A DNA stretch of 64,000 nucleotides from Eubacterium sp. (GCA_017619835.1 JAFZRN010000007.1:124001-188000); one strand, 5' to 3'; positions 32,557 to 42,678 are shown, numbered from the stretch's first letter. The notes: generated by a model from the sequence alone, not told the origin. A program made the numbers and translations.

Positions 32557-33411
32557 TTATAAACCATGCTGCATTAATGCGGCTTCGTAGCAGTTGTTCA
32601 TGAGGCCGGCGATGGTCATGGGGCCGACTCCACCGGGAACCGGTGTGATCTTGCCTGCAACCTTCTCGGCACTTTCAAAATCAACGTCACCGCAAAGTTT
32701 CTTTGTTCCTTCTATTCTGTGGATTCCGACATCGATGACTGTAGCGCCTTCTTTGATATAGGAGCCGTCGATAAACTTAGGCTGGCCTATAGCTACAACA
32801 AGAATGTCGGCGTTCTTACATATCTCTTTAAGATTCTTAGTATGTGAATGACAGATAGTAACCGTAGCATTCTCCCTGAGAAGAAGTACGCTCATCGGCT
32901 TTCCTACTATGTTGCTTCTTCCGACAACGACGGCATTTGCACCATCGAGATTAACATTGCTTCTCTTTAAAAGCTCGATAACACCTGCCGGAGTGCAGGA
33001 TACGAATCCTCTCACGCCGATGCTGAGGCGGCCGACGCTTTCGGGATGGAATCCGTCAACATCTTTATCGGGGCTGATGCGGCGGATGACCTTATCCTCA
33101 TTGATGTGCTTCGGAAGTGGCAGCTGAACAAGGATGCCGTTTACTCCGTCATCAGCATTCAGCTCATCGATGAGTCTGAGAAGCTCTGCCTGAGTAGTCT
33201 CCTCGGGAAGCTCGAAAGACTTGGATATGATCCCTGTGTATTCACATGCTTTCTTCTTATTTCCTACATAAACTGTCGAAGCCGGGTCATTTCCCACAAG
33301 GATAACGGCAAGAGTAACATCTATGCCCTGCTCCTTTAAGGAAGCGACCTTATCTTTTACTTCATCCTTTAATTCTGTGGAAATCTTCTTTCCGTCAATT
33401 AACTGTGCCAT
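32557..33411 (-). CDS. folD: Methylenetetrahydrofolate dehydrogenase / methenyl-THF cyclohydrolase
   Basis: Bifunctional enzyme interconverting 5,10-methylene-, methenyl- and 10-formyl-tetrahydrofolate. Family features: the catalytic STVYVGNKKKACE near residue 50, VQLPLPKHINE, SPDKDVDGFHP, and the nucleotide-binding VVVGRSNIVGKPMSVLLL; the C-terminus has GGVGPMTIAGLM. Length 284 is typical. The start is the ATG at 33411 (MAQLIDGKKIS) with GAGGA upstream. The open frame upstream of it merely translates a palindromic repeat. It acts directly after Fhs, whose gene lies upstream. Confidence 0.98.
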   Translation of the reverse strand: MAQLIDGKKISTELKDEVKDKVASLKEQGIDVTLAVILVGNDPASTVYVGNKKKACEYTGIISKSFELPEETTQAELLRLIDELNADDGVNGILVQLPLPKHINEDKVIRRISPDKDVDGFHPESVGRLSIGVRGFVSCTPAGVIELLKRSNVNLDGANAVVVGRSNIVGKPMSVLLLRENATVTICHSHTKNLKEICKNADILVVAIGQPKFIDGSYIKEGATVIDVGIHRIEGTKKLCGDVDFESAEKVAGKITPVPGGVGPMTIAGLMNNCYEAALMQHGL

Positions 33412-33438
33412 TTTTTTCCTCTTCTTTTGTAATAATTC

Positions 33439-33475
33439 TGTAATGGGGTCAGGCCCCATTACAAAAGTGTTACAT
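33439..33475. repeat. Intergenic palindrome, TGTAATGGGG arms
   Basis: Inner arms TGTAATGGGG/CCCCATTACA around TCAGG at 33439-33463, continuing to AAAAGTGTTACA. On the minus strand it begins just after the fhs stop. It shares TGTAACACTTTTG...CCCCATTACA with the element at 14137-14185, in opposite orientation. Confidence 0.88.
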
Positions 33476-33477
33476 TT

Positions 33478-35148
33478 TTAGAATAGTCCAACGATCTCGC
33501 CGCTGTCGAGGACGTCGATACGTTCTGCTGCGGGGCTCTTTGGAAGACCGGGCATTGTCATGATCGCACCTGCTATTGCAACTACGAAGCCTGCGCCGGC
33601 TGATACATATACTTCACGAACGCTGATCCTGTAGTTAGTGGGTCTTCCGAGAAGCTTTTCGTTATCTGAAAGTGAATATTGTGTCTTAGCCATACATACG
33701 GGCATATTTCCGAAGCCGAGGCTTTCGATACGCTTGAGAGCATTTGCGGCTTCAGGTGTATAATCAACGCCGTCAGCGCCGTAGATTTCTCTTGAAACTG
33801 TCTCGATCTTCTCTGTAAGACTGAGGTCATCGCTGTAAAGTGTCTTAAAGTTCGGAGAACCTACTTCGATAGCTTCAAGGACTTCCTTAGCGAGGTCCTG
33901 TCCGCCTGCACCGCCCTGTCCCCATACATCGGAAACAGCGAAACGGCAGCCCTTATCACTTACATATTCCTTGATAGCCTCAACCTCAGCGTCTGTATCG
34001 GATACGAACTTGTTGATCGTAACAACTACGGGAACGTTATACTTCTGAAGGTTCTCGATATGCTTTCCGAGATTTACGATACCCTTCTTAAGAGCCTCGA
34101 CATTTTCATTTGAAAGCTCTGTCTTGGGAACGCCGCCGTTATACTTCATAGCTCTTGCTGTAGCTACGAGAACAACTGCATCCGGCTTAAGGCCTGCCAT
34201 ACGGCACTTGATATCAAGGAACTTCTCAGCTCCGAGATCGGCACCGAAGCCTGCCTCTGTGATTACATAGTCAGCAGCCTTGAGAGCAACCTTTGTAGCT
34301 CTTACTGAGTTACATCCGTGTGCGATGTTGGCAAAAGGTCCGCCGTGAACGAATACGGGGTTATTCTCGAGTGACTGTATAAGGTTAGGTCTGATGGCAT
34401 CCTTCAGAAGAACTGTCATGGCGCCAACACATTTGAGGTCGCCTGCTGTGATCGGCTCGTTGTCATAGTTATATGCAACGATGATCCTGCTGAGTCTTGC
34501 CTTAAGATCATCAAGGTCTTCGGCAAGACAAAGGATTGCCATAACTTCTGTAGCAACTGTGATACAGAAATGGTCCTCTCTTACTACTCCGTCGGTTCTC
34601 TTACCAAGACCTACGGTAATATTTCTGAGAGCTCTATCATTCATGTCCAGACATCTTTTAGCAACTATTCTTTTAGGGTCGATACGGAGCTCATTTCCCT
34701 GCATTAAGTGATTATCAAGCATTGCACACATTAAGTTATTAGCGGAAGTTATCGCATGGAAATCACCTGTAAAATGAAGGTTGAGCTTATCCATCGGTAC
34801 AGCCTGTGCATATCCGCCGCCGGCAGCACCGCCCTTGATACCGAAGCAGGGGCCCAGTGAAGGCTCACGCATTGCTACGACTGAATTCTTGCCCATCTTT
34901 CTAAGGGCATCGTTAAGACCGAGTGTGATAGTGGTCTTACCCTCTCCTGCGGGAGTCGGGTTGATAGCTGTAACGAGTACCAGCTTTCCGTCCTTTTCAT
35001 TCTGAAGGCGTGCGATGTATTCGTCACTTACCTTGGCCATGTTGCGGCCATACATTTCGATATCGTCCTCGGATGCGCCGATCTTGGCTGCAACCTCGCG
35101 GATATCAAGCATTGTTGCTTCCTGTGCAATCTGGATGTCTGTTTTCAT
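33478..35148 (-). CDS. fhs: Formate-tetrahydrofolate ligase
   Basis: ATP-dependent synthesis of 10-formyl-THF from formate; in anaerobes part of one-carbon assimilation or the Wood-Ljungdahl methyl branch. The P-loop-like [18 protein letters not shown] lies at about 67-84, followed by [20 protein letters not shown] and [14 protein letters not shown]. Length 556 matches the family. AAGGAGG precedes the ATG. With folD it forms a formate-to-methylene-THF route. No acetyl-CoA synthase genes are in the window, so acetogenesis cannot be claimed. Confidence 0.98.
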   Translation of the reverse strand: MKTDIQIAQEATMLDIREVAAKIGASEDDIEMYGRNMAKVSDEYIARLQNEKDGKLVLVTAINPTPAGEGKTTITLGLNDALRKMGKNSVVAMREPSLGPCFGIKGGAAGGGYAQAVPMDKLNLHFTGDFHAITSANNLMCAMLDNHLMQGNELRIDPKRIVAKRCLDMNDRALRNITVGLGKRTDGVVREDHFCITVATEVMAILCLAEDLDDLKARLSRIIVAYNYDNEPITAGDLKCVGAMTVLLKDAIRPNLIQSLENNPVFVHGGPFANIAHGCNSVRATKVALKAADYVITEAGFGADLGAEKFLDIKCRMAGLKPDAVVLVATARAMKYNGGVPKTELSNENVEALKKGIVNLGKHIENLQKYNVPVVVTINKFVSDTDAEVEAIKEYVSDKGCRFAVSDVWGQGGAGGQDLAKEVLEAIEVGSPNFKTLYSDDLSLTEKIETVSREIYGADGVDYTPEAANALKRIESLGFGNMPVCMAKTQYSLSDNEKLLGRPTNYRISVREVYVSAGAGFVVAIAGAIMTMPGLPKSPAAERIDVLDSGEIVGLF

Positions 35149-35168
35149 TTTTTTCCTCCTTAAAATTG

Positions 35169-35213
35169 TGAAAATTTTGTGTCCGGGGTCTGACCCCCTT
35201 CACAAAATTTTCA
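35169..35213. repeat. Intergenic palindrome between fhs and ftsK
   Basis: Outer arms TGAAAATTTTGTG/CACAAAATTTTCA (13 bp, perfect). The inner core GGGGTCTGACCCC is the same as at 32515-32530, but the right CCGGACAC arm is replaced by CCTT. It begins 3 bp after the ftsK stop on the minus strand. Confidence 0.88.
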
Positions 35214-35216
35214 TAT

Positions 35217-38033
35217 TTAGTTACCAATACTTTCTTCAAACTCAGTAATCGTCATTAAGACTTTTCTGGGTTTTGTACCTTCTTCGGGGCCGACTACTCC
35301 GAATTCTTCAAGCTGATCCATGATGCGCGCGGCTCTGTTAAAGCCTATACGGAGCATTCTCTGAAGATAACCGATCGAGGCCTTATCCTTCTCGATCACG
35401 AATCTTGCAGCATCCTCGAAGTATTCATCATATCTGCCTTCTTCTTCACTGCCGCCCGGCATTGTGGACGGACTATCTGATCCGGCATTTTCAATGGATT
35501 TGGAAATGTCGTCGTCATACGTACTTTCACCATAATTTTTCTTGATGAATTCAACGACCGAGAATATCTCTTCATCGGAAAGATATGCACCCTGTACTCT
35601 GACAGGCTTTGTATATCCCGTAGGATAGAAAAGCATATCTCCGTTACCCAGGAGCTTTTCTGCTCCTGCCATATCTATGATTGTCCTCGAATCAACCTGT
35701 GATGAAACAGAAAGTGCGATCCGGGACGGAACATTTGCCTTGATAAGTCCGGTGATGACATCAACCGAAGGTCTCTGTGTGGCGATGACAAGGTGGATAC
35801 CTGCCGCACGTGCAAGCTGTGACAGACGTACGATAGAATCCTCAACCTCTTTATGAGCTACCATCATGAGATCGGCAAGCTCGTCTACTACTACAACAAG
35901 CTGAGGCATATGTCTGAACTGAGGATCCTCATTCGGTCCCTCGGATTCAACCTTGGCATTGAAGCCCTCGATATTTCTAACGTTATAGTTCGCAAAGAGC
36001 TGATAACGCTTCGTCATCTCGTCAACTGCCCAGTTAAGCGCACCGGCTGCCTTCTTCGGATCCGTAACAACCGGAATGAGAAGGTGCGGGATTCCGTTAT
36101 AAACAGCAAGCTCGACCATCTTCGGATCGATCATGATAAGCTTAACATCTTCAGGCGCCGACTTATACAGGATACTCATTATTATCGTGTTGATACATAC
36201 CGATTTACCGGAGCCTGTGGCACCTGCGATAAGAAGGTGCGGCATCTTCGCGATATCGGAAATGATTATCTGCCCGCTGATGTCCTTACCAACCGCAAAT
36301 GCGACATTTGACTTGAATCTCGCGAACACATCATTATCGATAAGGTCCCTGAAGCATACTGCCTGCTTCTCGCGGTTCGGTATCTCGATACCAATTGAAG
36401 CCTTGCCAGGGATCGGAGCCTCGATACGGATGTCCGTTGCTGCAAGTGCAAGCTTGATGTCATTTTCAAGCTGAAGTACTTTATTAACTCTTACTCCCTG
36501 CTCAGGCTGAAGCTCGTAACGCGTAATGGACGGGCCCACCGAACAGTTAGTGATGGTCACATTTACACCGAAGCTTTCAAGTGTGGACTTAAGAGTGATC
36601 GCGGTCTCTCTTACAGTCACGTCTCCGGTCCTGTTATATGCGCTTCTTCCTCCGGATTTGAGAAGCCTCATAGGAGGGAATACATATTTCTTCTTAACTT
36701 CCTTGGATTCCTCAACCTGCTTTTTGATCTCTTCTGTGGCGGCAAGCTTATCCTGAGCGGTTACCTTCTCGGCCTCATCATACTGAGCGGCAGCCTTTTT
36801 GTCGGGAACGATCTCCTTAAGCGAAGAATCATTCATCCTGCCATCCTCAGCTACAGGCTTCTTATCTCTTACCCTCGGGCCGCTGTAAGCTTCGGTCACG
36901 CTGCCGGCATTATCATCATAAGCCATGTTGCTTCCCAGCGGATCCTCGTAAGTAACCGAATCCGGCTCAAGCTCATAAAAATCCTTAGGCTTATAAGCGG
37001 GAGCAATGCTTCCCGTGTCACGGTTTCTGTTATAAAGTGCGCTGGCGCTGTTGATCTCGTCCAGAAGATCATTTCCGGCGCCCGTAGACTGCTGACGCGG
37101 TCTCATCTCACCCGGCATCGCAATCCTCGGAGCTGCCTCCTGGCCACGTCTGGCCGAAGAAGCCGTCCTGGTCTTTCTCGTATCAACATCGGGAAGGATC
37201 TCGTGAACCTCCTCCTCATGCACGATCTTATTGGTGCGCTTCCTCTCCTTCTGTCTTGAAGAAGCAAGGGACTTTCCTGACTTATCCAAAACCCTGATAT
37301 TGCCTAAAATGTCTCGGCCACGCAAGGTTCCTTCATCCCCCGTCTCCTCATATTCTTCATATTCCTCATACTCATCAAAGTCCTCGTCATAGGTCTGGAC
37401 ATCGGTGAAATTGAAAGAAAACATTTTCTTGAAAAGCTTTACTATCCTGACGTTCGTGATCTCAATAATGGAAATGATGAACATAAGCACAGTTATGATG
37501 ACAGCTCCTGCCCTGCTTATCAGCTTTGCGATAAGAGCTACAAGACCACCGAAGACGATACCGCCGCCTCTATGATCCGTATAGCCGTCAAAATAAAGCT
37601 CCTTGATGCCGACACCCTTTGTACCGATTATCAGCTGGCAGATAAATCCGACAGCCATGATAAATACAAAGCCCCATATGAATTTCTTTATCAGCTTGGG
37701 TTTGGGGCCATTAGCCAGAAGGAAACAATATGCTATGAAAATAACAAAAGGCAGAAAGTAAAATGTTGAGCCAAAAAGGCCAAAGAAGAATCCGCTGACA
37801 GCCTTACCCACCTTACCGCAGACACCATAGGTTCCGAGGACAAGGATGAGGTTGATTGCAAGACATATGAGTGCATATATCTCTACCAGATTTTCGGGCG
37901 GAGTCTTAGCCTCTTCGAGCTCAAGCTCGCGTTGTTTCTGATATGCCTTAGTGTTCTTATTCGGCTTTCTGGCAGTTGTTTTTCTGCCGGAATTACTATT
38001 TGATTTTGAAGATGATGTGCTTCTCGAAGCCAT
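35217..38033 (-). CDS. ftsK: FtsK/SpoIIIE-type DNA translocase
   Basis: Membrane-anchored hexameric DNA pump that clears chromosomes from the division septum. The 938-residue protein starts with a basic Ser/Asn-rich tail, then four or five transmembrane helices (about 45-200). A long charged linker follows (DEDFDEYEEYEEYEETGDEG and beyond, about 210-470). The motor domain has Walker A GATGSGKS, the conserved MIDPKMVELAVYNGIPHL and Walker B region LVVVVDELADLMMV. The C-terminal gamma winged-helix domain reads IGYLQRMLRIGFNRAARIMD, which would recognise polar DNA sequences. The start is the ATG at 38033 with AGGAAG upstream. Upstream lies cellobiose phosphorylase. Confidence 0.96.
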   Translation of the reverse strand: MASRSTSSSKSNSNSGRKTTARKPNKNTKAYQKQRELELEEAKTPPENLVEIYALICLAINLILVLGTYGVCGKVGKAVSGFFFGLFGSTFYFLPFVIFIAYCFLLANGPKPKLIKKFIWGFVFIMAVGFICQLIIGTKGVGIKELYFDGYTDHRGGGIVFGGLVALIAKLISRAGAVIITVLMFIISIIEITNVRIVKLFKKMFSFNFTDVQTYDEDFDEYEEYEEYEETGDEGTLRGRDILGNIRVLDKSGKSLASSRQKERKRTNKIVHEEEVHEILPDVDTRKTRTASSARRGQEAAPRIAMPGEMRPRQQSTGAGNDLLDEINSASALYNRNRDTGSIAPAYKPKDFYELEPDSVTYEDPLGSNMAYDDNAGSVTEAYSGPRVRDKKPVAEDGRMNDSSLKEIVPDKKAAAQYDEAEKVTAQDKLAATEEIKKQVEESKEVKKKYVFPPMRLLKSGGRSAYNRTGDVTVRETAITLKSTLESFGVNVTITNCSVGPSITRYELQPEQGVRVNKVLQLENDIKLALAATDIRIEAPIPGKASIGIEIPNREKQAVCFRDLIDNDVFARFKSNVAFAVGKDISGQIIISDIAKMPHLLIAGATGSGKSVCINTIIMSILYKSAPEDVKLIMIDPKMVELAVYNGIPHLLIPVVTDPKKAAGALNWAVDEMTKRYQLFANYNVRNIEGFNAKVESEGPNEDPQFRHMPQLVVVVDELADLMMVAHKEVEDSIVRLSQLARAAGIHLVIATQRPSVDVITGLIKANVPSRIALSVSSQVDSRTIIDMAGAEKLLGNGDMLFYPTGYTKPVRVQGAYLSDEEIFSVVEFIKKNYGESTYDDDISKSIENAGSDSPSTMPGGSEEEGRYDEYFEDAARFVIEKDKASIGYLQRMLRIGFNRAARIMDQLEEFGVVGPEEGTKPRKVLMTITEFEESIGN

Positions 38034-38075
38034 GCTTATTCTTCCTTTCGAAAATGTTCTTAAAAACGCAAGTTT

Positions 38076-38100
38076 CCCTCCACACAAAAAGCATGGAGGG
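38076..38100 (-). terminator. Hairpin between cellobiose phosphorylase and ftsK
   Basis: Inverted repeat CCCTCCA (38076-38082) and TGGAGGG (38094-38100), 11-nt loop containing TTTTT, 16 bp after the phosphorylase stop on the minus strand. There is no downstream T-run, so it is at best a weak terminator. Confidence 0.4.
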
Positions 38101-38116
38101 GGATTACCTGTTCAAG

Positions 38117-40528
38117 CTACATTTCTACTATGATTTCATTTTCTGCCTGAAGCTTTTCAGCTGCCACATAACAGCCTTCGATAGCCTCGCCGTTAAGAGT
38201 TATGCTCTTTACGCCCGACTGCTTTCCATCGGGATTATTAACCTTGATCGAAAGATGCTTTCCTCTGAAATCCTTTGATATCTCAAAGCTCTTCCACTCT
38301 GAAGGGATCGAAGGATTGATCGAGAGACCATAGAAGTCCGGTCTCATACCGAGGATACCCTCTACACAGCCTACCATGACGGTTGAAGCCGTACCTGTAA
38401 GCCAGTGTACATGAGCTCTTCCGTGCTCCGGGCTGTCCTTACCTTCTACGAACTGACCGTAGCAGTAAGGTTCAAGCTTTCTTATCTCGGCCTTGTCATT
38501 CATTGCCGCAGGAGAATTCTCCATGAAGTATCTGAATGCTCTGTCACCGTGTCCTCTGAGTGACTCGGCAAGGATTATCCAGCCCTGAGGCTGTGAGAAT
38601 ATACCGCCGTTCTCTTTTGTAGATGCGTTGAAGAGAAGCATGAGTGCTCCCTCAAATGCATGATCCTTATAAGCAGGAGCCATGAGCATTACACCATAAT
38701 CGGTATTCAGCTCTCTCTCGACTGAGTCAAGTGCCTTATCAGCCTGCTCGTCAGATGCAAGTCCGCTTATTACAGACCAGCTCTGAGGATTCAGCCACAT
38801 TGAAGCTTCAAGGTCGGTTCTCTGTCCGATGATCTGTCCTGCCTCTGAATAGCCGCGGATGAATCTGTCTTCATTCCAGCAGCCCTCGGCAAGGATCTTA
38901 CCCAGCTCGCTCTGCTTTTCATCGATATATGCGATATATTCGGAATCATTTTTATATTCTGCAAATTTCTTGATAATGGTAAATGCGTAGTAAAGCTGGA
39001 ATGCAACGAAGGTTGACTCTCCCTGCTTACCAAGTCTCAGACAATCGTTCCAGTCTGCATGAAGTCCTGCAGGCATGCCGTGAGGTCCGAGACGGTTCAT
39101 CGAAAAGTCGATAGCTCTCTTCAGATGGTCATATACACTACCCTCATCTCTGTTTGCATAAACGATAACCTCGTCGATAAAGTCAAGATTACCTGATTCG
39201 GAAATATATTTATATATGGTCGGGAAGAGCCAGAGTGCATCATCTGCTCTGTAAGCAGGATGACCGGTCTCCTTCGCATATACGGAGTTCTCGTCATTTT
39301 CATCGGGAACAGTCTCGTGTCCCGCATTATGATTGAACTTAACAAGCGGAAGTCCTCCGCCGTTATCAACCTGAGCCGAAAGCATGAAGCGGATCTTATC
39401 AGCCGCAGCTTCGGGATCAAGATGGATGACACCCTGGATATCCTGAACCGTATCTCTGTATCCATATCCGTTTCTGAGACCGCAATATGTAAAGGATGCT
39501 GCTCTGGACCAGATAAATGTCATGAAGCAGTTAAATGCATTCCAGGTATTGATCATCTCGTTGAACTCCATGCTCGGAGTCTTTACCTGGAAATGATTCA
39601 GCTTGCCATGCCAGTATTCTTTAAGCTCATTTACCTCAGCCTCTACTGTCTCGGCCGGGCTGCTGTATGAATTAAGGATAGCCTCAGCCTCTTCATCACT
39701 CTTCATACCTACAATGAATACAAGATTCTTTGACTCACCGGGTGCAAGAGTTATCTTTGATGAAAGTGCGCCGCAGCTGTTAAGGTTATAGTTAAGCTTA
39801 TTTCCGAGGTCACCATTCTCCACTCCTATCGGATTGGAGTAATTACGGTAGCCTCCGAGAAATGCCTCCTTGTCGCCTGCATAGGATGAAACCTCAGCGC
39901 CGGCAAGTCCGAAGAAACGCTGCTTTGCAGTGCTTCCGTTCACTTCGGAATTGATGACATTTTCATTTATGATCTGCTTGATACGGTTCTTATCAAAATA
40001 CGTTCTTGTGATAAACAGCGTATACTGAAGATTAACCTGATCCTGCTCATAGTTACCCTCGTTAGTAAACTCGGCATAACCTGTAACAGTCAGATCTCTC
40101 GGCTTATCCGAATCATTTGTCACCTTAACGCCCCATACTTCATAGGTCTTGTTAAGGGGAACATAGTAGGAAGCCTCTGTGGTGATACCTGTATACTTTG
40201 ATCTTATCACAGTATATGCGGTACCGTGCCTAACTTCACTTAAGAAGCTGTCAAGCGGCTTACCTACGGGCATCCATGAATTCGACCAGAAGTCACCGGT
40301 CTCATTATCACGGATATAGACATATCTTCCGGGCTGATCAAAGCTGTTGAAGACATATCTTAAGATCCTGCCGTTAGCTCCGGACTTTTCAAAGCTGTAG
40401 CCTCCGGCATTATTGGAAATGATAGCGCCATACTCCGGTGAGCCAAGGTAATTGGCCCACGGAGCCGGTGTATCAGGCTTTGTTATGATATATTCCTTAT
40501 TTTTGCTGTCGAAGTAACCGTATTTCAT
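38117..40528 (-). CDS. GH94 cellobiose phosphorylase
   Basis: Cytoplasmic inverting phosphorylase that converts cellobiose and phosphate to glucose-1-phosphate and glucose, saving ATP in cellulose or beta-glucan users. The N-terminus MKYGYFDSKNKEYIITKPD and TPAPWANYLG are typical of cellobiose phosphorylases. Mid-protein YCGLRNGYGYRDTVQD and HADWNDCLRLG carry the expected general-acid Asp; GQRTDLEASMWLNPQ and MENSPAAMNDKAEIRKLEPY follow in the C-terminal half. The 803-residue length fits. The start is the ATG 9 bp after AGGAG; an ATG 6 bp earlier is too close to it. Other GH94 specificities are possible but less likely. A palindromic repeat lies directly upstream. Confidence 0.93.
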   Translation of the reverse strand: MKYGYFDSKNKEYIITKPDTPAPWANYLGSPEYGAIISNNAGGYSFEKSGANGRILRYVFNSFDQPGRYVYIRDNETGDFWSNSWMPVGKPLDSFLSEVRHGTAYTVIRSKYTGITTEASYYVPLNKTYEVWGVKVTNDSDKPRDLTVTGYAEFTNEGNYEQDQVNLQYTLFITRTYFDKNRIKQIINENVINSEVNGSTAKQRFFGLAGAEVSSYAGDKEAFLGGYRNYSNPIGVENGDLGNKLNYNLNSCGALSSKITLAPGESKNLVFIVGMKSDEEAEAILNSYSSPAETVEAEVNELKEYWHGKLNHFQVKTPSMEFNEMINTWNAFNCFMTFIWSRAASFTYCGLRNGYGYRDTVQDIQGVIHLDPEAAADKIRFMLSAQVDNGGGLPLVKFNHNAGHETVPDENDENSVYAKETGHPAYRADDALWLFPTIYKYISESGNLDFIDEVIVYANRDEGSVYDHLKRAIDFSMNRLGPHGMPAGLHADWNDCLRLGKQGESTFVAFQLYYAFTIIKKFAEYKNDSEYIAYIDEKQSELGKILAEGCWNEDRFIRGYSEAGQIIGQRTDLEASMWLNPQSWSVISGLASDEQADKALDSVERELNTDYGVMLMAPAYKDHAFEGALMLLFNASTKENGGIFSQPQGWIILAESLRGHGDRAFRYFMENSPAAMNDKAEIRKLEPYCYGQFVEGKDSPEHGRAHVHWLTGTASTVMVGCVEGILGMRPDFYGLSINPSIPSEWKSFEISKDFRGKHLSIKVNNPDGKQSGVKSITLNGEAIEGCYVAAEKLQAENEIIVEM

Positions 40529-40544
40529 ATGCATATACTCCTTT

Positions 40545-40587
40545 TGTGACAAATCATCCCAGGGATGTTTTGTCACATTTTGTCACA
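40545..40587. repeat. Intergenic palindrome TGTGACAAATCATCCC type
   Basis: TGTGACAAATCATCCC - A - GGGATGTTTTGTCACA at 40545-40577 (one asymmetry), followed by a second copy of TTTTGTCACA. It ends adjacent to the pnp stop codon (40588). TGTGACAAA arms are shared with 19346-19380 and 20089-20125, though the core differs. Confidence 0.85.
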
Positions 40588-42678
40588 TTATGCTTTTTCA
40601 ACAACCTCCATGAGTGCAAGACTTACCTTGCCCTCTCTTGTATCGAGAACCTTAACCTTGACAACGTCGCCGATATCAACAACGTCCTCAACCTTCTCAA
40701 CTCTTTCCTTTGAAAGCTTTGAGATGTGGATCATTCCGTCCTTGATAGGTGTGATCTGTACAAATGCGCCGAAAGGCATGATCCTTACAACTTCACCTAC
40801 ATAGGTCTTTCCGCTCTCAACAGGCTCAACGATAAGGTTGATAGTCTTAACTGCATTGTCGATACCTTCCTGGTTGATACCGCAAACTGATACCATACCG
40901 TCATCATCGATATCGATCTTAACATCATTCTCTTCAATGATCGTATTGATCATCTTACCCTTCTGACCGATTACATCACCGATCTTCTCAGGATCGATCT
41001 GCATTGATACGATCTTAGGAGCATATTCATTAACTGTCTCACGAGGAGCAGGGATAGCCTTGAGCATGCACTCATCAAGAATGAAGAAACGAGCTTCTCT
41101 TGTACGAGCGATGGCACCCTTGATGATCTCATCTGTAAGACCATGGATCTTGATATCCATCTGGATAGCTGTGATACCTTCCTTAGTACCTGCAACCTTG
41201 AAATCCATATCTCCGAAGAAATCCTCAAGCCCCTGGATATCTGTAAGAAGTACGAAGTCATCGTCTGTCTCACCTGTTACAAGTCCGCAGCTGATACCTG
41301 CTACTGGAGCCTTGATAGGAACACCTGCTGCCATAAGTGACATACATGAAGCACAGGTTGAACCCATTGATGTAGATCCGTTTGATTCAAATGTCTCGGA
41401 TACGGCACGGATTGCATAAGGGAAATCCTCCTTTGAAGGAAGAACAGGTGTAAGAGCTCTCTCAGCAAGAGCACCGTGACCTATCTCACGACGTCCCGGA
41501 CCACGGCTTACCTTCGTCTCACCAACTGAGTATGAAGGGAAGTTATAGTGGTGCATATATCTCTTCTCTGTAATGTAGTCATCAAGACCATCGATCCTCT
41601 GTGACTCTGAAAGAGGTGCAAGAGTAACGATATCGCAGATCTGTGTCTGTCCTCTTGTGAACATTGCAGAACCATGAACTCTAGGTATTATGTCAACCTC
41701 AGCTGCAAGAGGTCTGATCTGGTCAAGTGCACGACCATCAGGACGCTTGTGATCCTTGAGGATCATCTTACGAACTGTCTTCTTCTGATACTGATAAAGC
41801 GCATCGCCAAGGAAGCTGAGCCACTCTTCGTTATCAGCATATCTTTCCTTAAGCTGCTCCTTGAATGCATCGATATTCTTCTCTCTTGTCTGCTTATCAT
41901 CTGTGAAGACTGCCTCTTCCATTGTTTCAGGAGGGATAACAGACTTGATATCCTCGAAGAGCTCTTCGGGAACTGCGTAGCTCTTATACTCGAACTTAGG
42001 CTTTCCGCACTCTTCTACGATCTTGTCGATGAACTCGATAACCTTCTGATTAACCTTGTGTGCCTCGAAGATAGCTTCAAGCATCTTCTCTTCAGGAACC
42101 TGGTTAGCACCAGCCTCGATCATGATAACCTTATACTTTGTTGAAGCAACAGTAAGGTTCATGTCTGAAACTGAAAGCTGTGCTGCACTGGGGTTGAATA
42201 CAAGGTGGTCATTTATAAGACCAACCTGTGTTGTAGCACAAGGGCCATCGAAAGGAATATCCGATATGGATGTTGCGATAGCTGAACCAAGCATAGCTGT
42301 AAGCTCAGGTCTGCAGTCGGGATCTACTGAAAGAACCAGACTTTCAAGTGTAACATCATTTCTGAAATCCTTAGGGAAAAGAGGTCTCATAGGACGGTCG
42401 ATAACACGACATGTAAGAACGGCATTTTCAGATGCCTTACCCTCTCTCTTGTTGAAGCCTCCGGGTATCTTGCCTACTGCATACATCTTCTCGTTATACT
42501 CAACTGAAAGCGGGAAGAAGTCGATACCGTCTCTGGGCTCTTTGGCAGCTGTTGCCGTAGAAAGAACAACAGTGTCTCCATAGTGAATAAGAACTGCTCC
42601 GTTTGCCTGCTTGCCGACTCTGTCAACATCAACTCGAAGAGTCTTGCCCGCAAGCTCCATCTCATACTTTTTGTACAT
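40588..42678 (-). CDS. pnp: Polyribonucleotide nucleotidyltransferase (PNPase)
   Basis: Phosphorolytic 3'-5' exoribonuclease. It has two RNase PH-like domains (about 1-210 and 300-520), with FFPLSVEYNEKMYAVGKIPG in the first and the catalytic-domain stretches RPDGRALDQIRPL and GSTSMGSTCASCMSLMAAGV in the second. KH (GDVIGQKGKMINTIIEE) and S1 (VVRIMPFGAFVQI) domains are at the C-terminus. Length 696 is typical. AAAGGAG lies 7 bp before the ATG. It has its own promoter and a structured 170-nt leader, which suggests autoregulation as known for enterobacterial pnp; the mechanism here is not established. Confidence 0.98.
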   Translation of the reverse strand: MYKKYEMELAGKTLRVDVDRVGKQANGAVLIHYGDTVVLSTATAAKEPRDGIDFFPLSVEYNEKMYAVGKIPGGFNKREGKASENAVLTCRVIDRPMRPLFPKDFRNDVTLESLVLSVDPDCRPELTAMLGSAIATSISDIPFDGPCATTQVGLINDHLVFNPSAAQLSVSDMNLTVASTKYKVIMIEAGANQVPEEKMLEAIFEAHKVNQKVIEFIDKIVEECGKPKFEYKSYAVPEELFEDIKSVIPPETMEEAVFTDDKQTREKNIDAFKEQLKERYADNEEWLSFLGDALYQYQKKTVRKMILKDHKRPDGRALDQIRPLAAEVDIIPRVHGSAMFTRGQTQICDIVTLAPLSESQRIDGLDDYITEKRYMHHYNFPSYSVGETKVSRGPGRREIGHGALAERALTPVLPSKEDFPYAIRAVSETFESNGSTSMGSTCASCMSLMAAGVPIKAPVAGISCGLVTGETDDDFVLLTDIQGLEDFFGDMDFKVAGTKEGITAIQMDIKIHGLTDEIIKGAIARTREARFFILDECMLKAIPAPRETVNEYAPKIVSMQIDPEKIGDVIGQKGKMINTIIEENDVKIDIDDDGMVSVCGINQEGIDNAVKTINLIVEPVESGKTYVGEVVRIMPFGAFVQITPIKDGMIHISKLSKERVEKVEDVVDIGDVVKVKVLDTREGKVSLALMEVVEKA

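Noticed and set aside
33412-33459. N-terminal extension of folD starting MGPDPIT
   Set aside because: It is a translation of the TGTAATGGGG palindrome; the family start with a good ribosome-binding site is at 33411.
40529-40576. Upstream extension of cellobiose phosphorylase (MTKHPWDDLSQ)
   Set aside because: It translates the TGTGACAAA palindrome; family members begin MKYGYFD-like.
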